35,031 nucleotides of DNA from DAIDAN01 sp049303335 (GCA_049303335.1 JBAQNA010000007.1:1-35031), one strand, 5' to 3'; counted from the first letter of the stretch, positions 7,297-14,015 are shown. The notes: generated by a model from the letters alone, not told the origin. Numbers and translations are program-made.

Positions 7297-7803
7297 TCAT
7301 AATTCTTTAATCCAAATAGCATGGTCTGAAACATAATGGTTCGGATGCGACTCCCATTTTTCTATCATTTCTTTCTTTATGAATCCAAACCTTTCAATAA
7401 GCCGTTTTTCATAAATATCATGTTTCATTTTTTCGCCGGTAACCCAGACGATTGCTTTACAATTCCTACTCCTTCCGAATTTTGTTATTTCCTCCAGCAA
7501 AAGATTTCCTGCTTGCTCAAAACCGTTTTTTGCACCGAAGCCTGAAACATAAAGATACTTTCCGTTTCTCGTATGTGTGATTTTCGCATCATGGATAAAA
7601 GGAACAGATTTTATTTCTTCAAGCAGTTCAACAAAAATATATCCAGATATATCACCAGCTTCTTCTGAAACAAGAAACCCTTCTGGAAAAATATTAAACC
7701 AATTAACAAGAACTTCCAAAGGCGTTTTGTAACCTTCGTAGAAATCCATATCTATTTCACTAATTTTACGCAATTCCATTTCTTTTATTTTTCTGATTTC
7801 CAT
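7297..7803 (-). CDS. GNAT family N-acetyltransferase (putative)
   Basis: This 168-residue protein has the GNAT outline: an N-terminal strand MEIRKIKEMELRKI, FLVSEEAGDISGYIFVELL (strands 2-4), then KYLYVSGFGAKNGFEQAGNLLLEEITKF. In the last stretch, the KNGFEQAG loop before a helix would correspond to the acetyl-CoA pyrophosphate site. It ends with IYEKRLIERFGFIKKE, a common GNAT C-terminal pattern. The open frame extends far upstream, but that part only overlaps the methyltransferase gene in another frame. The ATG at 7803 lies 5 bases after the methyltransferase stop with GTGAGCG as Shine-Dalgarno. The substrate is unknown. Confidence 0.75.
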   Translation of the reverse strand: MEIRKIKEMELRKISEIDMDFYEGYKTPLEVLVNWFNIFPEGFLVSEEAGDISGYIFVELLEEIKSVPFIHDAKITHTRNGKYLYVSGFGAKNGFEQAGNLLLEEITKFGRSRNCKAIVWVTGEKMKHDIYEKRLIERFGFIKKEMIEKWESHPNHYVSDHAIWIKEL

Positions 7804-7808
7804 ATCGC

Positions 7809-8363
7809 TCACTTCTTCTCCAAAATCAGATACCTTTTCTTTTTTCTTCCCTCGCCTTCCTCGATTATGTATCCGCCGAAAAGTTTCCTGAAGCATTTTA
7901 CCGCGATTTCCCATTCCCTTTCCGTGGCGGGATAGAACTGCAGCCCAGCTTTCCCGCCGCTTTTCAGCAGGCGGAAAAATTCCTTCGCTATTCCCGCATA
8001 ATGATCCTTCACGTCGTGCTCGTCCTTCGGGTCGAACCATTGCAACGCGGACAGCGAGATTATCGCGTCAAAATTATTTTCCCTAAACGGTATGCTTTCG
8101 AAGTCAGCGCGTACAAGATTTTTTATACCTTTTCTTTTTGCAACGAGAAGGAGCTCTGAAGAAATATCAAAACCAAAAACGTTTTTTGTTGCCGCGAGCG
8201 CGTTTTCCATCGAGAATCCCGAGCCGCATCCCGCGTCAAGAACAAAAGAAGTTTCATCAAGCGTAAGCTCCTGCAAAATGCGCTGCGCCATCTCTATTTG
8301 CGTTTTCCGGATGGCTGCTTTCTCGTAGCTTCTTTCAGTATCAATCGGGCGGATGTCTGACAT
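7809..8363 (-). CDS. Class I SAM methyltransferase, Bud23-like
   Basis: The 184-residue protein is a Rossmann methyltransferase. Motif I is FVLDAGCGSGFS near residues 39-50, FGFDISSELL follows, then RADFESIPFRENNFDAIISLSALQWF. That ISLSALQWF and the later GGKAGLQFYPATEREWEIAV closely recall eukaryotic Bud23/WBSCR22, which methylates N7 of a guanine in 18S rRNA. The placement directly after aIF2-alpha (33 bases) fits a role in ribosome maturation. The resemblance is from memory of the family, not an alignment; a generic UbiE-like methyltransferase is the alternative. Confidence 0.8.
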   Translation of the reverse strand: MSDIRPIDTERSYEKAAIRKTQIEMAQRILQELTLDETSFVLDAGCGSGFSMENALAATKNVFGFDISSELLLVAKRKGIKNLVRADFESIPFRENNFDAIISLSALQWFDPKDEHDVKDHYAGIAKEFFRLLKSGGKAGLQFYPATEREWEIAVKCFRKLFGGYIIEEGEGRKKKRYLILEKK

Positions 8364-8396
8364 AAAGAAAATTGGAAAAAGAAACGGATAAAGATT

Positions 8397-9170
8397 TCAC
8401 TCTTTCACCTTCTCGAACTTTCCCTCGCCGTCGGCCTTCTCGACCTGCCTTATGATTTCGCCCGCCATCGTTTCCAGCTTTTTCTCCGCGGTCTTGATGT
8501 CCTTGCTCTTTATCGAGACGAGATATTTCGGCGCGGAAATATATTTCACTTCCATTTTTTTCGCGGCTTCCACGAGAATGTTTTTTATCCGCTCAACGCC
8601 GTCCGGCGCGTAGCTCACAAGGCTTAGCATTCCCCTTATTTCAATCTCTTTCAGCTCCATCACTTTTTCCGCAACCGCTTTTATGACTTTCACATATTTT
8701 TCCGGAATGCCTTTCTTGCCGAGAATGTCGGGGTTCGTAAGCGCGGTCTGGAATCCCTTGAACATCTCGCCGAAAATGTCCATCAGCGGAAAACCTATCT
8801 CATCGTAAGCCTTGTCAATGTCGAACCCCAATTCCTTCCCGACAATTTCAAGCATTTTCTCGGCTTTCTGCTCGCGCTTGAACTCCTTCATCTTCTCGTC
8901 GTAGTCGCGCCTGCCGAGCCGCTTCAGGCTCAATGCGATATGGCCCTTCTCCGGCTCCACGCGCATCACGAGCGCGACAACTTTTTGTCCCTCCTTCACG
9001 ATTTCCCTGATGTCCTTTACCCACTTTCTCGAAGCCTCGGAGATGTGAATCATTCCCTCCAGCCCCTCATACTCGTCCAACTCGACAAACGCGGAATAGG
9101 GATTCAGCCTTTTCACTGTTCCTATTACCTTTTCCCCCTGCGACGGAAACTCGCTCGGTTTTCTTACCAT
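8397..9170 (-). CDS. eif2a: Translation initiation factor aIF2 subunit alpha
   Basis: aIF2-alpha is part of the heterotrimer that delivers initiator Met-tRNA. The 257-residue protein has the S1 domain first (KVIGTVKRLNPYSAFVELDEYEGLEGMIHISEAS, residues 14-47, continuing to HIALSLKRLG). A helical domain follows (ELGFDIDKAYDEIGFPLMDIFGEMF), then the C-terminal alpha-beta domain (EIEIRGMLSLVSYAPDGVERIK). The ATG at 9170 follows GGCGATAATT. A TATA element at 9213-9223 precedes it. It heads a run of seven closely spaced minus-strand genes ending in Nop10. Confidence 0.97.
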   Translation of the reverse strand: MVRKPSEFPSQGEKVIGTVKRLNPYSAFVELDEYEGLEGMIHISEASRKWVKDIREIVKEGQKVVALVMRVEPEKGHIALSLKRLGRRDYDEKMKEFKREQKAEKMLEIVGKELGFDIDKAYDEIGFPLMDIFGEMFKGFQTALTNPDILGKKGIPEKYVKVIKAVAEKVMELKEIEIRGMLSLVSYAPDGVERIKNILVEAAKKMEVKYISAPKYLVSIKSKDIKTAEKKLETMAGEIIRQVEKADGEGKFEKVKE

Positions 9171-9212
9171 AATTATCGCCTAAAATGTTCGCAAAATAAG
9201 TTTATCGCGGAG

Positions 9213-9223
9213 TCTATTTATAC
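9213..9223 (-). promoter_or_regulatory. TATA promoter of aIF2-alpha operon
   Basis: Minus-strand GTATAAATAGA; the predicted start is near 9192, about 20 bases before the coding start. Confidence 0.6.
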
Positions 9224-9237
9224 ATTAGGAATCTCCG

Positions 9238-10092
9238 TTACAGCGACAGCAGAATCAGCCCTGCCAAAACCGAGACCGCGCCGATCTTCTGGTTGAAATG
9301 AAGCTTCTCCTTGAAGAAAATTCTCGCGAGGATTATGCTGACTGCGGGCGAGGCTGCACCTATCGGGGCAACGATGGCAGAATATTCGGAAGTCACGCCG
9401 GACGAGTATGACAAATACGCAACTGTGTCGAGAGCCCCGACAAGGATTATGAACAGCAAAATGTTTTTCGGAAATGAGATGTCCTTCTTCGCGGCGCCGG
9501 AGTATAGAAAAAGAAAGAACGCGGTTATCGCGGAGACGAAGAAAACAGGAAGGAACCAGCCGATCTCGGAAACCAGCAGGTCGATAACCACAAAGTCCGC
9601 GCCGAAAGCGAGCGCTGCGATAACCGCATAGTTCAATCCCTTTGTGCGGTTCCTGAATCTCATCAGGTCTTTCCATTTGAAAGAGACCAGGACTGCGCCG
9701 CCTATTGCAAGGCTTATCCCGAACGCCTGCGTCGCGGTCAGCACCTCGTGAAGAAGCGTCAGGCTCAGCAACACAGTTACGACAGCCCAGCAGGATCCGA
9801 CAGGCATAACAATCGAGACTTTTCCGACCTGCAGGCTTTTGTAGAATGAGAAGTTGGAAACCGCGCTTAGAATTCCGGATATCGCCAGCAAGGCAATTAC
9901 GGCAAACGAAAACTGCGGAAGCCTGAAGAACAGCAGGAATATCGGAAGCATCAGCGACAGCGCAACCAGCTGGCTCCAGAAGAACGCTTTGAACGGGCTT
10001 GCGCCCCTCGCGGATTTTGCCACGCAAAAGTCGGACGCGCCCCATCCGAACAGCGCGACCATTCCGAAAAGTATGCCGATTGAGATGTCCAT
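9238..10092 (-). CDS. EamA/DMT-type transporter, 10 TM
   Basis: This is a 284-residue hydrophobic protein with ten likely membrane segments in two repeats of five, the drug/metabolite transporter (EamA) layout. It starts ILFGMVALFGWGASDFCVAKSAR, the usual first repeat opening. At mid-length it has VMPVGSCWAVVTVLLSLTLLHE, with the Glu typical at the end of TM4. The second repeat ends IVAPIGAASPAVSIILARIFFKEKLHFNQKIGAVSVLAGLILL. The cargo cannot be predicted. A TATA-like element 22-28 bases before the ATG suggests a leaderless message. The start is divergent from the DNA repair gene. Confidence 0.88.
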   Translation of the reverse strand: MDISIGILFGMVALFGWGASDFCVAKSARGASPFKAFFWSQLVALSLMLPIFLLFFRLPQFSFAVIALLAISGILSAVSNFSFYKSLQVGKVSIVMPVGSCWAVVTVLLSLTLLHEVLTATQAFGISLAIGGAVLVSFKWKDLMRFRNRTKGLNYAVIAALAFGADFVVIDLLVSEIGWFLPVFFVSAITAFFLFLYSGAAKKDISFPKNILLFIILVGALDTVAYLSYSSGVTSEYSAIVAPIGAASPAVSIILARIFFKEKLHFNQKIGAVSVLAGLILLSL

Positions 10093-10111
10093 ACAATCCC
10101 ATAGAAACAGC

Positions 10112-10122
10112 CGTATAAATCT
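10112..10122. promoter_or_regulatory. Single TATA-like element between two divergent leaderless genes
   Basis: CGTATAAATCT reads as a TATA box on both strands (TATAAAT or ATTTATA). It lies about 25 bases from the ATG at 10143 on the plus strand and from the ATG at 10092 on the minus strand. No Shine-Dalgarno is visible before either start. Confidence 0.55.
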
Positions 10123-10142
10123 TTTTTACATCAAATGCAATC

Positions 10143-11204
10143 ATGCAAAAAATCGCAGAGTCCGTGCAGGAAAACGAAAGCAGTATAACGGGGCGGATTC
10201 TAAGGGAAATAGACGAAAATCCCGCAAAGATTAATGAAATCCGCAGGAAGTGGATAGGGCTCGGCTGCGAGGAAAATTTCAAGAAGGTTTTTTATGATGC
10301 TCCCGCTGCCAAGCTGTCGGACGCAGATTTTGATGTTGGTCGCGGCGTTGAAGTAATGAAAATAGTCTTTGACACCGTTAAACATGGGGATTTTGTTTTC
10401 AAAAACGGCAGCCTTCGGGGCGAGATTTTTCCGGAGAATATCGGCGAAAAAGACAAGGCAATCCTATTGTATTACACGGCCCCGTTTCTCCCGCGTACGA
10501 AATCAAGGGATGTGTACAAGAGAATGTGCGAGTTTTTTGAAAGCAATCGCGAAATCTTCAGCCCCGAATTTGTGCGCTCATGCAGCGCGGAATATCTTGG
10601 AAAAATATTCTTGCCGAGAATGAACATGGTAAACAGAAGGGGAGAAATCCCGAGAAAATGGACGATGCTTTCGGAACATTTGAAGGAATATAACGACAAT
10701 CCTCTGGAGCTTTTTTCCGGATGCAATGATCATGATTCGCTTATTCAAAGGATCGATGAGATCCCGTTCTATGGAAGAAAGACAGCTAACTATTTTCTGA
10801 ATGCCTGCGTCAAGGAAGGACTGATTGATATCCCTTCGGGGGAATGCAATTTCGCGGTTGACCTTCATAAGGCAAGGTTTGTAGTGCAGACCGAGATGCT
10901 GAAAAAAGAGCGAAGGGGAATATATTTCAGGCCACATGACGGCGACAACAACATTGTTATTGAAAGATATTACAAAGAAGTTTGCGAGGAAGGCGGATTT
11001 GACATTCACGAGGCGGACGAGAATATCTGGCAATGGTCAAGCAACGGCTGCAGCAAAAAGAAATGCAAGGACTGCCCGATAGACGAGAAGTGCACATTCG
11101 GCGTCTGGCCAAGAAGCCTGCTTGACTATGGTGTGTTTGATTTGAAGCACGATTATCTCGGAAGGAGTGAAGCACTAAAACAGAAAAAACTAAGCCATTA
11201 TTGA
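10143..11204 (+). CDS. Divergent HhH-GPD DNA glycosylase/lyase with Fe-S cluster
   Basis: This 353-residue protein looks like a remote relative of endonuclease III. Residues 204-216 (IDEIPFYGRKTAN) match the helix-hairpin-helix LPGVGRKTAN, with K213 at the place of the catalytic lysine. FAVDLHKARF (237-246) matches the VDTH region, with D240 as the second catalytic residue. The tail has C303-x4-C308-x2-C311-x5-C317, close to the C-x6-C-x2-C-x5-C cluster ligands of Nth. The first 190 residues are longer than in Nth and not recognised. A bifunctional base-excision enzyme is inferred; the damaged base is unknown. Confidence 0.8.
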   Translation: MQKIAESVQENESSITGRILREIDENPAKINEIRRKWIGLGCEENFKKVFYDAPAAKLSDADFDVGRGVEVMKIVFDTVKHGDFVFKNGSLRGEIFPENIGEKDKAILLYYTAPFLPRTKSRDVYKRMCEFFESNREIFSPEFVRSCSAEYLGKIFLPRMNMVNRRGEIPRKWTMLSEHLKEYNDNPLELFSGCNDHDSLIQRIDEIPFYGRKTANYFLNACVKEGLIDIPSGECNFAVDLHKARFVVQTEMLKKERRGIYFRPHDGDNNIVIERYYKEVCEEGGFDIHEADENIWQWSSNGCSKKKCKDCPIDEKCTFGVWPRSLLDYGVFDLKHDYLGRSEALKQKKLSHY

Positions 11205-11214
11205 ATCCGATATT

Positions 11215-11496
11215 TTACCGCGCTTCCGTTACCTTGATGATATGCCAGCCGAAATCGGTTTTCACGGGCTGCGAGATCTCGCCTTTCTTCAGCGCGAAAG
11301 CAGCGTTCTCGAACGGCTTTACCATTTGGCCGCGCCCGAAGAATCCGAGGTCTCCGCCTTTCCTGCCCGAAGGGCACTGCGACTTCAGCTGCGCCAGTTT
11401 TTCAAAAGTCACACCGCTTTTCAGTTCAGAAAGAATCTGCTGCGCTTCCGCTTCCGTTTTTACGAGAATGTGGAACGCGTGGACTTGCGAGACCAT
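11215..11496 (-). CDS. Parvulin-type peptidyl-prolyl cis-trans isomerase
   Basis: This is a 93-residue single-domain parvulin. It has HAFHILVKTEAEAQQILSELK, GVTFEKLAQLKSQCPSGRKGGDLGFFGRGQMVKPFENAAF and a C-terminal FGWHIIKVTEAR, which are the rotamase core with the two active-site histidines and the Cys of SQCPS. There is no signal peptide, so it acts in the cytoplasm. The ATG at 11496 was chosen over a 30-residue N-terminal extension because GGCGATTTT directly precedes it and single-domain parvulins begin here. It ends 10 bases from the convergent repair gene. Confidence 0.93.
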   Translation of the reverse strand: MVSQVHAFHILVKTEAEAQQILSELKSGVTFEKLAQLKSQCPSGRKGGDLGFFGRGQMVKPFENAAFALKKGEISQPVKTDFGWHIIKVTEAR

Positions 11497-11552
11497 AAAA
11501 TCGCCGTTCATAAAATTAGATTTATGCCGTATTTTTTCTTCTTCCATATTCT

Positions 11553-11563
11553 GTTTTATAGCC
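11553..11563 (-). promoter_or_regulatory. TATA promoter of parvulin gene
   Basis: Minus-strand GGCTATAAAAC places a start near 11530 and a leader of about 35 bases. A second TATA-like site lies at 11603-11612. Confidence 0.45.
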
Positions 11564-11702
11564 ACCAAGAAAATCAGAAATAACACCGGAAAAATAATTT
11601 GAGAGATTTATAGTTGGATAATACATATTGCCATCAAACACGTCTTTTGGTGATTTTGTTTTCATTGTTCTCACTCACAAATTATGAAACTAATGCAGAG
11701 CC

Positions 11703-12074
11703 TCACTTCTTCTCAATCAGCTTCGCGTTTATCAGGCCGTGCTGTCCGGGCCTTGAGGTCACGCGCGCCATTCCCAAGTCCGTCTCGATGACCGCGCCTT
11801 TCGTGATTATGTTCATTCGCACGAAGTTCGGGTTCGCGGCGTTTTCCTTGACGGTTATTATCTTGGCAAGCTTCCCTCCGGGGAAAACGATGGCCTTGTT
11901 CGCCTGGAGAACGCGCACCTTGCGGTTGCCTCCCTGCGTCCTTGAAATCTTCCTCGAGTTTTCCGCAAGCTTCACCGGGAAAAAGTCGCCCGCAAGCTCG
12001 TAGACCTTCTTCTTTCTCATCTTGTGGTAGGCTCCGCCGGTAGGCTTCTTGTTGCTTTTTGTCTGCGCTCGCAT
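11703..12074 (-). CDS. rps8e: Small ribosomal subunit protein S8e
   Basis: This 123-residue 30S protein has the usual archaeal length. Signatures are KKPTGGAYHKMRKKKVYELAGDFFPVKL near the start, RKVRVLQANKAIV in the middle, and VIETDLGMARVTSRPGQHGLINAKLI at the end. The open frame continues 18 codons upstream. The ATG at 12074 fits the family and follows GTGACAATC. A TATA element is present about 55-60 bases upstream. It appears to be transcribed alone. Confidence 0.96.
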   Translation of the reverse strand: MRAQTKSNKKPTGGAYHKMRKKKVYELAGDFFPVKLAENSRKISRTQGGNRKVRVLQANKAIVFPGGKLAKIITVKENAANPNFVRMNIITKGAVIETDLGMARVTSRPGQHGLINAKLIEKK

Positions 12075-12125
12075 GATTGTCACTTTTTTAAAATTATCTT
12101 TCCGCTTATTTCTTATCCAATGCAA

Positions 12126-12137
12126 CATTTATAAGCG
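12126..12137 (-). promoter_or_regulatory. TATA promoter of S8e
   Basis: Minus-strand CGCTTATAAATG; the predicted start is near 12105. Confidence 0.6.
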
Positions 12138-12153
12138 TTTGCGTCCCGCGGAA

Positions 12154-12417
12154 TCACATGGCAGGTGCCCCATATGTCGGGATCTCCTCGATTTCAAGCC
12201 TAACATTTTTTGATTCAAGCTCCTGAAATTTCGCCGAATAAAATCCTTTCTTAAGGCAGTCCAGAACATCGCCGAGAGTGTTCCAATTCTTATTTATTAT
12301 CTTAACGTTTGATTTTTTTAGCTTGTCAAGAATTCCAGTTTCTTTTACAAACTTGTTCGCGGCAGGATATTTTGACTTTTCTTTCGTTTTCACAATTTTA
12401 TTGTAATCTTCTATCAT
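12154..12417 (-). CDS. Hypothetical protein, second gene of a small pair
   Basis: This 87-residue protein is not recognised. It is rich in lysine and looks helical through IVKTKEKSKYPAANKFVKETGILDKLKK, then mixed (KIINKNWNTLGDVLDCLKKGFY), ending LEIEEIPTYGAPAM. Its ATG overlaps the stop of a 51-residue ORF upstream (ATGA), so the two are probably translated together. The pair is A/T-rich compared with S8e and LSm on either side. No membrane segments or metal-binding cysteine pairs are present. Confidence 0.6.
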   Translation of the reverse strand: MIEDYNKIVKTKEKSKYPAANKFVKETGILDKLKKSNVKIINKNWNTLGDVLDCLKKGFYSAKFQELESKNVRLEIEEIPTYGAPAM

Positions 12418-12569
12418 TCTGTCGGAATAATTAATGAAATTGTTACTGGCGCAAAATCAATCCTAAAAACTTGTTCTTTACCAACGTCATAATCAATGCT
12501 TTCAACAACAATTCTGCTTTCGTATTTTCCGAATAAACTCTCTGCAGATTCGCGCTTTCTGTTTGCCAT
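12414..12569 (-). CDS. Small hypothetical protein (51 aa), first gene of a pair
   Basis: This short frame encodes MANRKRESAESLFGKYESR, then IVVESIDYDVGKEQVFRID and FAPVTISLIIPTE. The first third is basic and helical and the rest looks like beta strands. Support comes from the 4-base ATGA overlap with the 87-residue gene and from a TATA-like element (minus-strand CGTTTAAATC at 12591-12600) about 25 bases upstream, which suggests a leaderless start. The function is unknown. Confidence 0.6.
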   Translation of the reverse strand: MANRKRESAESLFGKYESRIVVESIDYDVGKEQVFRIDFAPVTISLIIPTE

Positions 12570-12616
12570 AATCTTAATGCGATGCAAAAAGATTTAAACG
12601 CAACTCACGGATTAAG

Positions 12617-12627
12617 CTTAAATATGC
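12617..12627 (+). promoter_or_regulatory. TATA promoter of LSm gene
   Basis: CTTAAATATGC lies about 45 bases before the LSm ATG, with AAAGG as a weak Shine-Dalgarno near the start. Confidence 0.5.
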
Positions 12628-12668
12628 GCTTCATTAATTAACTCTATAATAATTTCAAAGGCAATTTT

Positions 12669-12890
12669 ATGAACAATACACGACCGATTGACGTTCTGGA
12701 AAAAGCGCGCGGAAAAAAAGTCATTGTCAGGCTGAAAAACGGCTCAGACATAACCGGAATGCTTCAGGCGTTTGATTTGCATCTGAATATCTGGCTTGAG
12801 AACACGGAGGAGACGAAAAACGGCAACGTCACGAAACTCGGTTCCGCGATCGTTCGCGGCGACACTATAGTGCTGATTTCTCCGGAGTAA
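12669..12890 (+). CDS. LSm (Sm-like archaeal) RNA-binding protein
   Basis: This 73-residue protein is a complete Sm fold. Sm1 is KKVIVRLKNGSDITGMLQAFDLHLNIWLENTEE (residues 16-48), with the D-x-x-L-N RNA-binding triplet. Sm2 is GSAIVRGDTIVLISPE at the end, with the IVRG signature. Such proteins form heptameric rings that bind U-rich RNA. In archaea LSm is commonly followed by L37e, as here about 130 bases downstream, although L37e has its own TATA element. Confidence 0.96.
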   Translation: MNNTRPIDVLEKARGKKVIVRLKNGSDITGMLQAFDLHLNIWLENTEETKNGNVTKLGSAIVRGDTIVLISPE

Positions 12891-12969
12891 GGGAGGGTTT
12901 GAACTTGTATTCCCTTATCAACCCGTTTGATTTCTGATTCCATATCTTATCGCATTGCCGGTTTGCAAA

Positions 12970-12980
12970 CATATTTAAGC
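12970..12980 (+). promoter_or_regulatory. TATA promoter of L37e
   Basis: CATATTTAAGC lies about 45-50 bases before the ATG, with AAGGTAAT as Shine-Dalgarno. Confidence 0.5.
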
Positions 12981-13023
12981 ATTAAAAGGCAAGAAAATCT
13001 GGTTAAATTAACAAGGTAATTTT

Positions 13024-13209
13024 ATGACAAAAGGAGGGCCGAGTTTCGGCAAGCACAACAAGACCTCGCACATGAGGTGCAGGCGCTGCGGCAGGCACAC
13101 CTACCACATGAACCAGAAACGCTGCGCAGCCTGCGGCTTCCCCGACGCGAGAATGAAGAAGTTCGCGTGGCAGAACAAGACGGTCACGGGGATTAGGAAG
13201 AAGAGATAA
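13024..13209 (+). CDS. rpl37e: Large ribosomal subunit protein L37e
   Basis: This 61-residue zinc ribosomal protein starts TKGGPSFGKHNKTSHMRCRRCGRHTYH, the exact family opening. Zinc ligands are C19, C22, C34 and C37, and it ends in basic residues (TVTGIRKKR). Length and all four cysteines are normal. Its position after LSm is the common archaeal order. Confidence 0.97.
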   Translation: MTKGGPSFGKHNKTSHMRCRRCGRHTYHMNQKRCAACGFPDARMKKFAWQNKTVTGIRKKR

Positions 13210-13251
13210 GGGATTTTCTAATTAATTCAAACTACTAATTTAAGGGATTAT

Positions 13252-13674
13252 ATGGTAGATATATTTTCCATACTTATAGATTTTACATCTTTTGCAATAA
13301 TATTTTTAATTGGAGAAGTGATAGAATGGTTTCTATTAGTGAACGATGGAGCTGGTTGGCATTTTAGATTTGGTCATGCAGAAGGTTATTCAAAATTAAA
13401 CCCAGTTATCTCAACCTTTAAAGTGGCTCTTATTTTGTTTGTTATAATATTATTTATTACTCCATTTTTATTACCACAAATATGGAATACTCTTGTAGTT
13501 AATTTAGTTAAATCAACAGAATATTGGTTCTTATTAGCTATCGGAAGCATAACTTTTACATTTCTTTGGATTTGGCATCATATAGTAGGAAAGGATTGGA
13601 ATTGGAAACAGTATGTTTTATTGATAATAACAATAATATCTTTAGTAATTTATTTATGGATAAATTTTAAATAG
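13252..13674 (+). CDS. Hypothetical membrane protein, AT-rich
   Basis: This 140-residue protein has four likely membrane helices: SILIDFTSFAIIFLIGEVIEW near the start, VALILFVIILFITPFLL, YWFLLAIGSITFTFLWIWH and YVLLIITIISLVIYLWI at the end. Between TM1 and TM2 lies a polar loop (GAGWHFRFGHAEGYSKLNP). I do not recognise the family. Base composition is far more A/T-rich than L37e or GluRS, and it sits beside a tRNA gene, so recent acquisition is plausible. The ATG follows AAGGGATTAT. Confidence 0.65.
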   Translation: MVDIFSILIDFTSFAIIFLIGEVIEWFLLVNDGAGWHFRFGHAEGYSKLNPVISTFKVALILFVIILFITPFLLPQIWNTLVVNLVKSTEYWFLLAIGSITFTFLWIWHHIVGKDWNWKQYVLLIITIISLVIYLWINFK

Positions 13675-13744
13675 AATCAATATAGGTTTTACTATTTTGC
13701 AGAGATATTCATATCACAAGAAAAGATTGGCGGGCCCAACGGGA

Positions 13745-13756
13745 TTTTCTTCCCGA
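13745..13756 (-). other. tRNA-Lys intron 3, 12 nt, in the T loop
   Basis: The minus-strand segment TCGGGAAGAAAA separates TTCGAA from TCCCGT. CGGG pairs with CCCG as a 4-bp helix with an AAT bulge on each side. Cutting after the second bulge base gives the normal T arm. The junction could shift by two bases without changing the product. At 12 nt it is near the smallest known archaeal tRNA introns. Confidence 0.6.
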
Positions 13757-13762
13757 TTCGAA

Positions 13763-13826
13763 TTCGCGGGGCTTTTCTAATATCTTTCTTTTCCCTGGGG
13801 TTTTCTTTCCCTGAAAGAAAAGCCCA
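13763..13826 (-). other. tRNA-Lys intron 2, 64 nt, between T-stem and T-loop (53/54)
   Basis: The splice motif is clear. CGCG (13832-13829, exon) pairs with CGCG (13768-13765, intron). The 3-nt bulges are GGT on the 5' side and AAT on the 3' side. The inner helix is GGGCTTTTC with GAAAAGCCC, 9 bp. Cutting each bulge after its second base joins GCGGG to TTCGAAT, a perfect T arm. The outer helix is weak, as in relaxed archaeal motifs. Confidence 0.8.
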
Positions 13827-13843
13827 CCCGCGGCATCTCGGTT

Positions 13844-13894
13844 TTACTCATCGAAAGAATTTCTCTTTCTTGTGCGGCTCTAAAATCTTTCGTA
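13844..13894 (-). other. tRNA-Lys intron 1, about 51 nt, in the anticodon loop
   Basis: The insertion lies after anticodon CTT. It contains a 7-bp helix CGAAAGA/TCTTTCG and a segment AGAGCC that can pair with GGCTCT of the exon. The exact ends could move by one base: the choice here gives loop CTCTTAA, the alternative CTCTTTA. Confidence 0.7.
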
Positions 13895-13956
13895 AAGAGC
13901 CGAGCGCTCTACCAGACTGAGCTATGAGCCCGTTAAGCAGATATTATACGAAAAGA

Positions 13957-13966
13957 GTTTAAATGC
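13957..13966. promoter_or_regulatory. TATA element serving tRNA-Lys and possibly GluRS
   Basis: GTTTAAATGC contains the symmetric TTTAAA. It lies 26-35 bases before the tRNA 5' end on the minus strand and about 50-58 bases before the GluRS ATG on the plus strand. Confidence 0.55.
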
Positions 13967-14015
13967 TTATCTTTATTTGTTCTTTCTTTTAATCTTCTAT
14001 TGGGAATGATTTATC

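Larger units (their letters stand above)
13728..13931 (-). tRNA. tRNA-Lys(CTT) with three introns
   Basis: On the minus strand the acceptor GGGCTCA (13931-13925) pairs with TGGGCCC, followed by discriminator G and an encoded CCA. The D arm is GCTC-AGTCTGGTA-GAGC. The anticodon stem is CTCGG/CCGAG around CTCTTAA. The variable loop is ATGCC. The T arm becomes GCGGG-TTCGAAT-CCCGT only after two insertions are removed. With the three insertions removed (51, 64 and 12 nt) the mature RNA is 77 nt including CCA, fully paired and typical of archaeal tRNA-Lys. A TATA element lies 26-35 bases upstream. The next gene, divergent, is GluRS. Confidence 0.92.

Noticed and set aside
7804..8040. Long N-terminal extension of the GNAT protein
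   Set aside because: It is only the methyltransferase gene read in another frame, and the ATG at 7803 has its own Shine-Dalgarno.
13728..13931. Degenerate tRNA pseudogene
   Set aside because: Removing three segments restores a fully paired tRNA-Lys with CCA and a TATA promoter, and the intron 2 cut sites fit the splice motif exactly.
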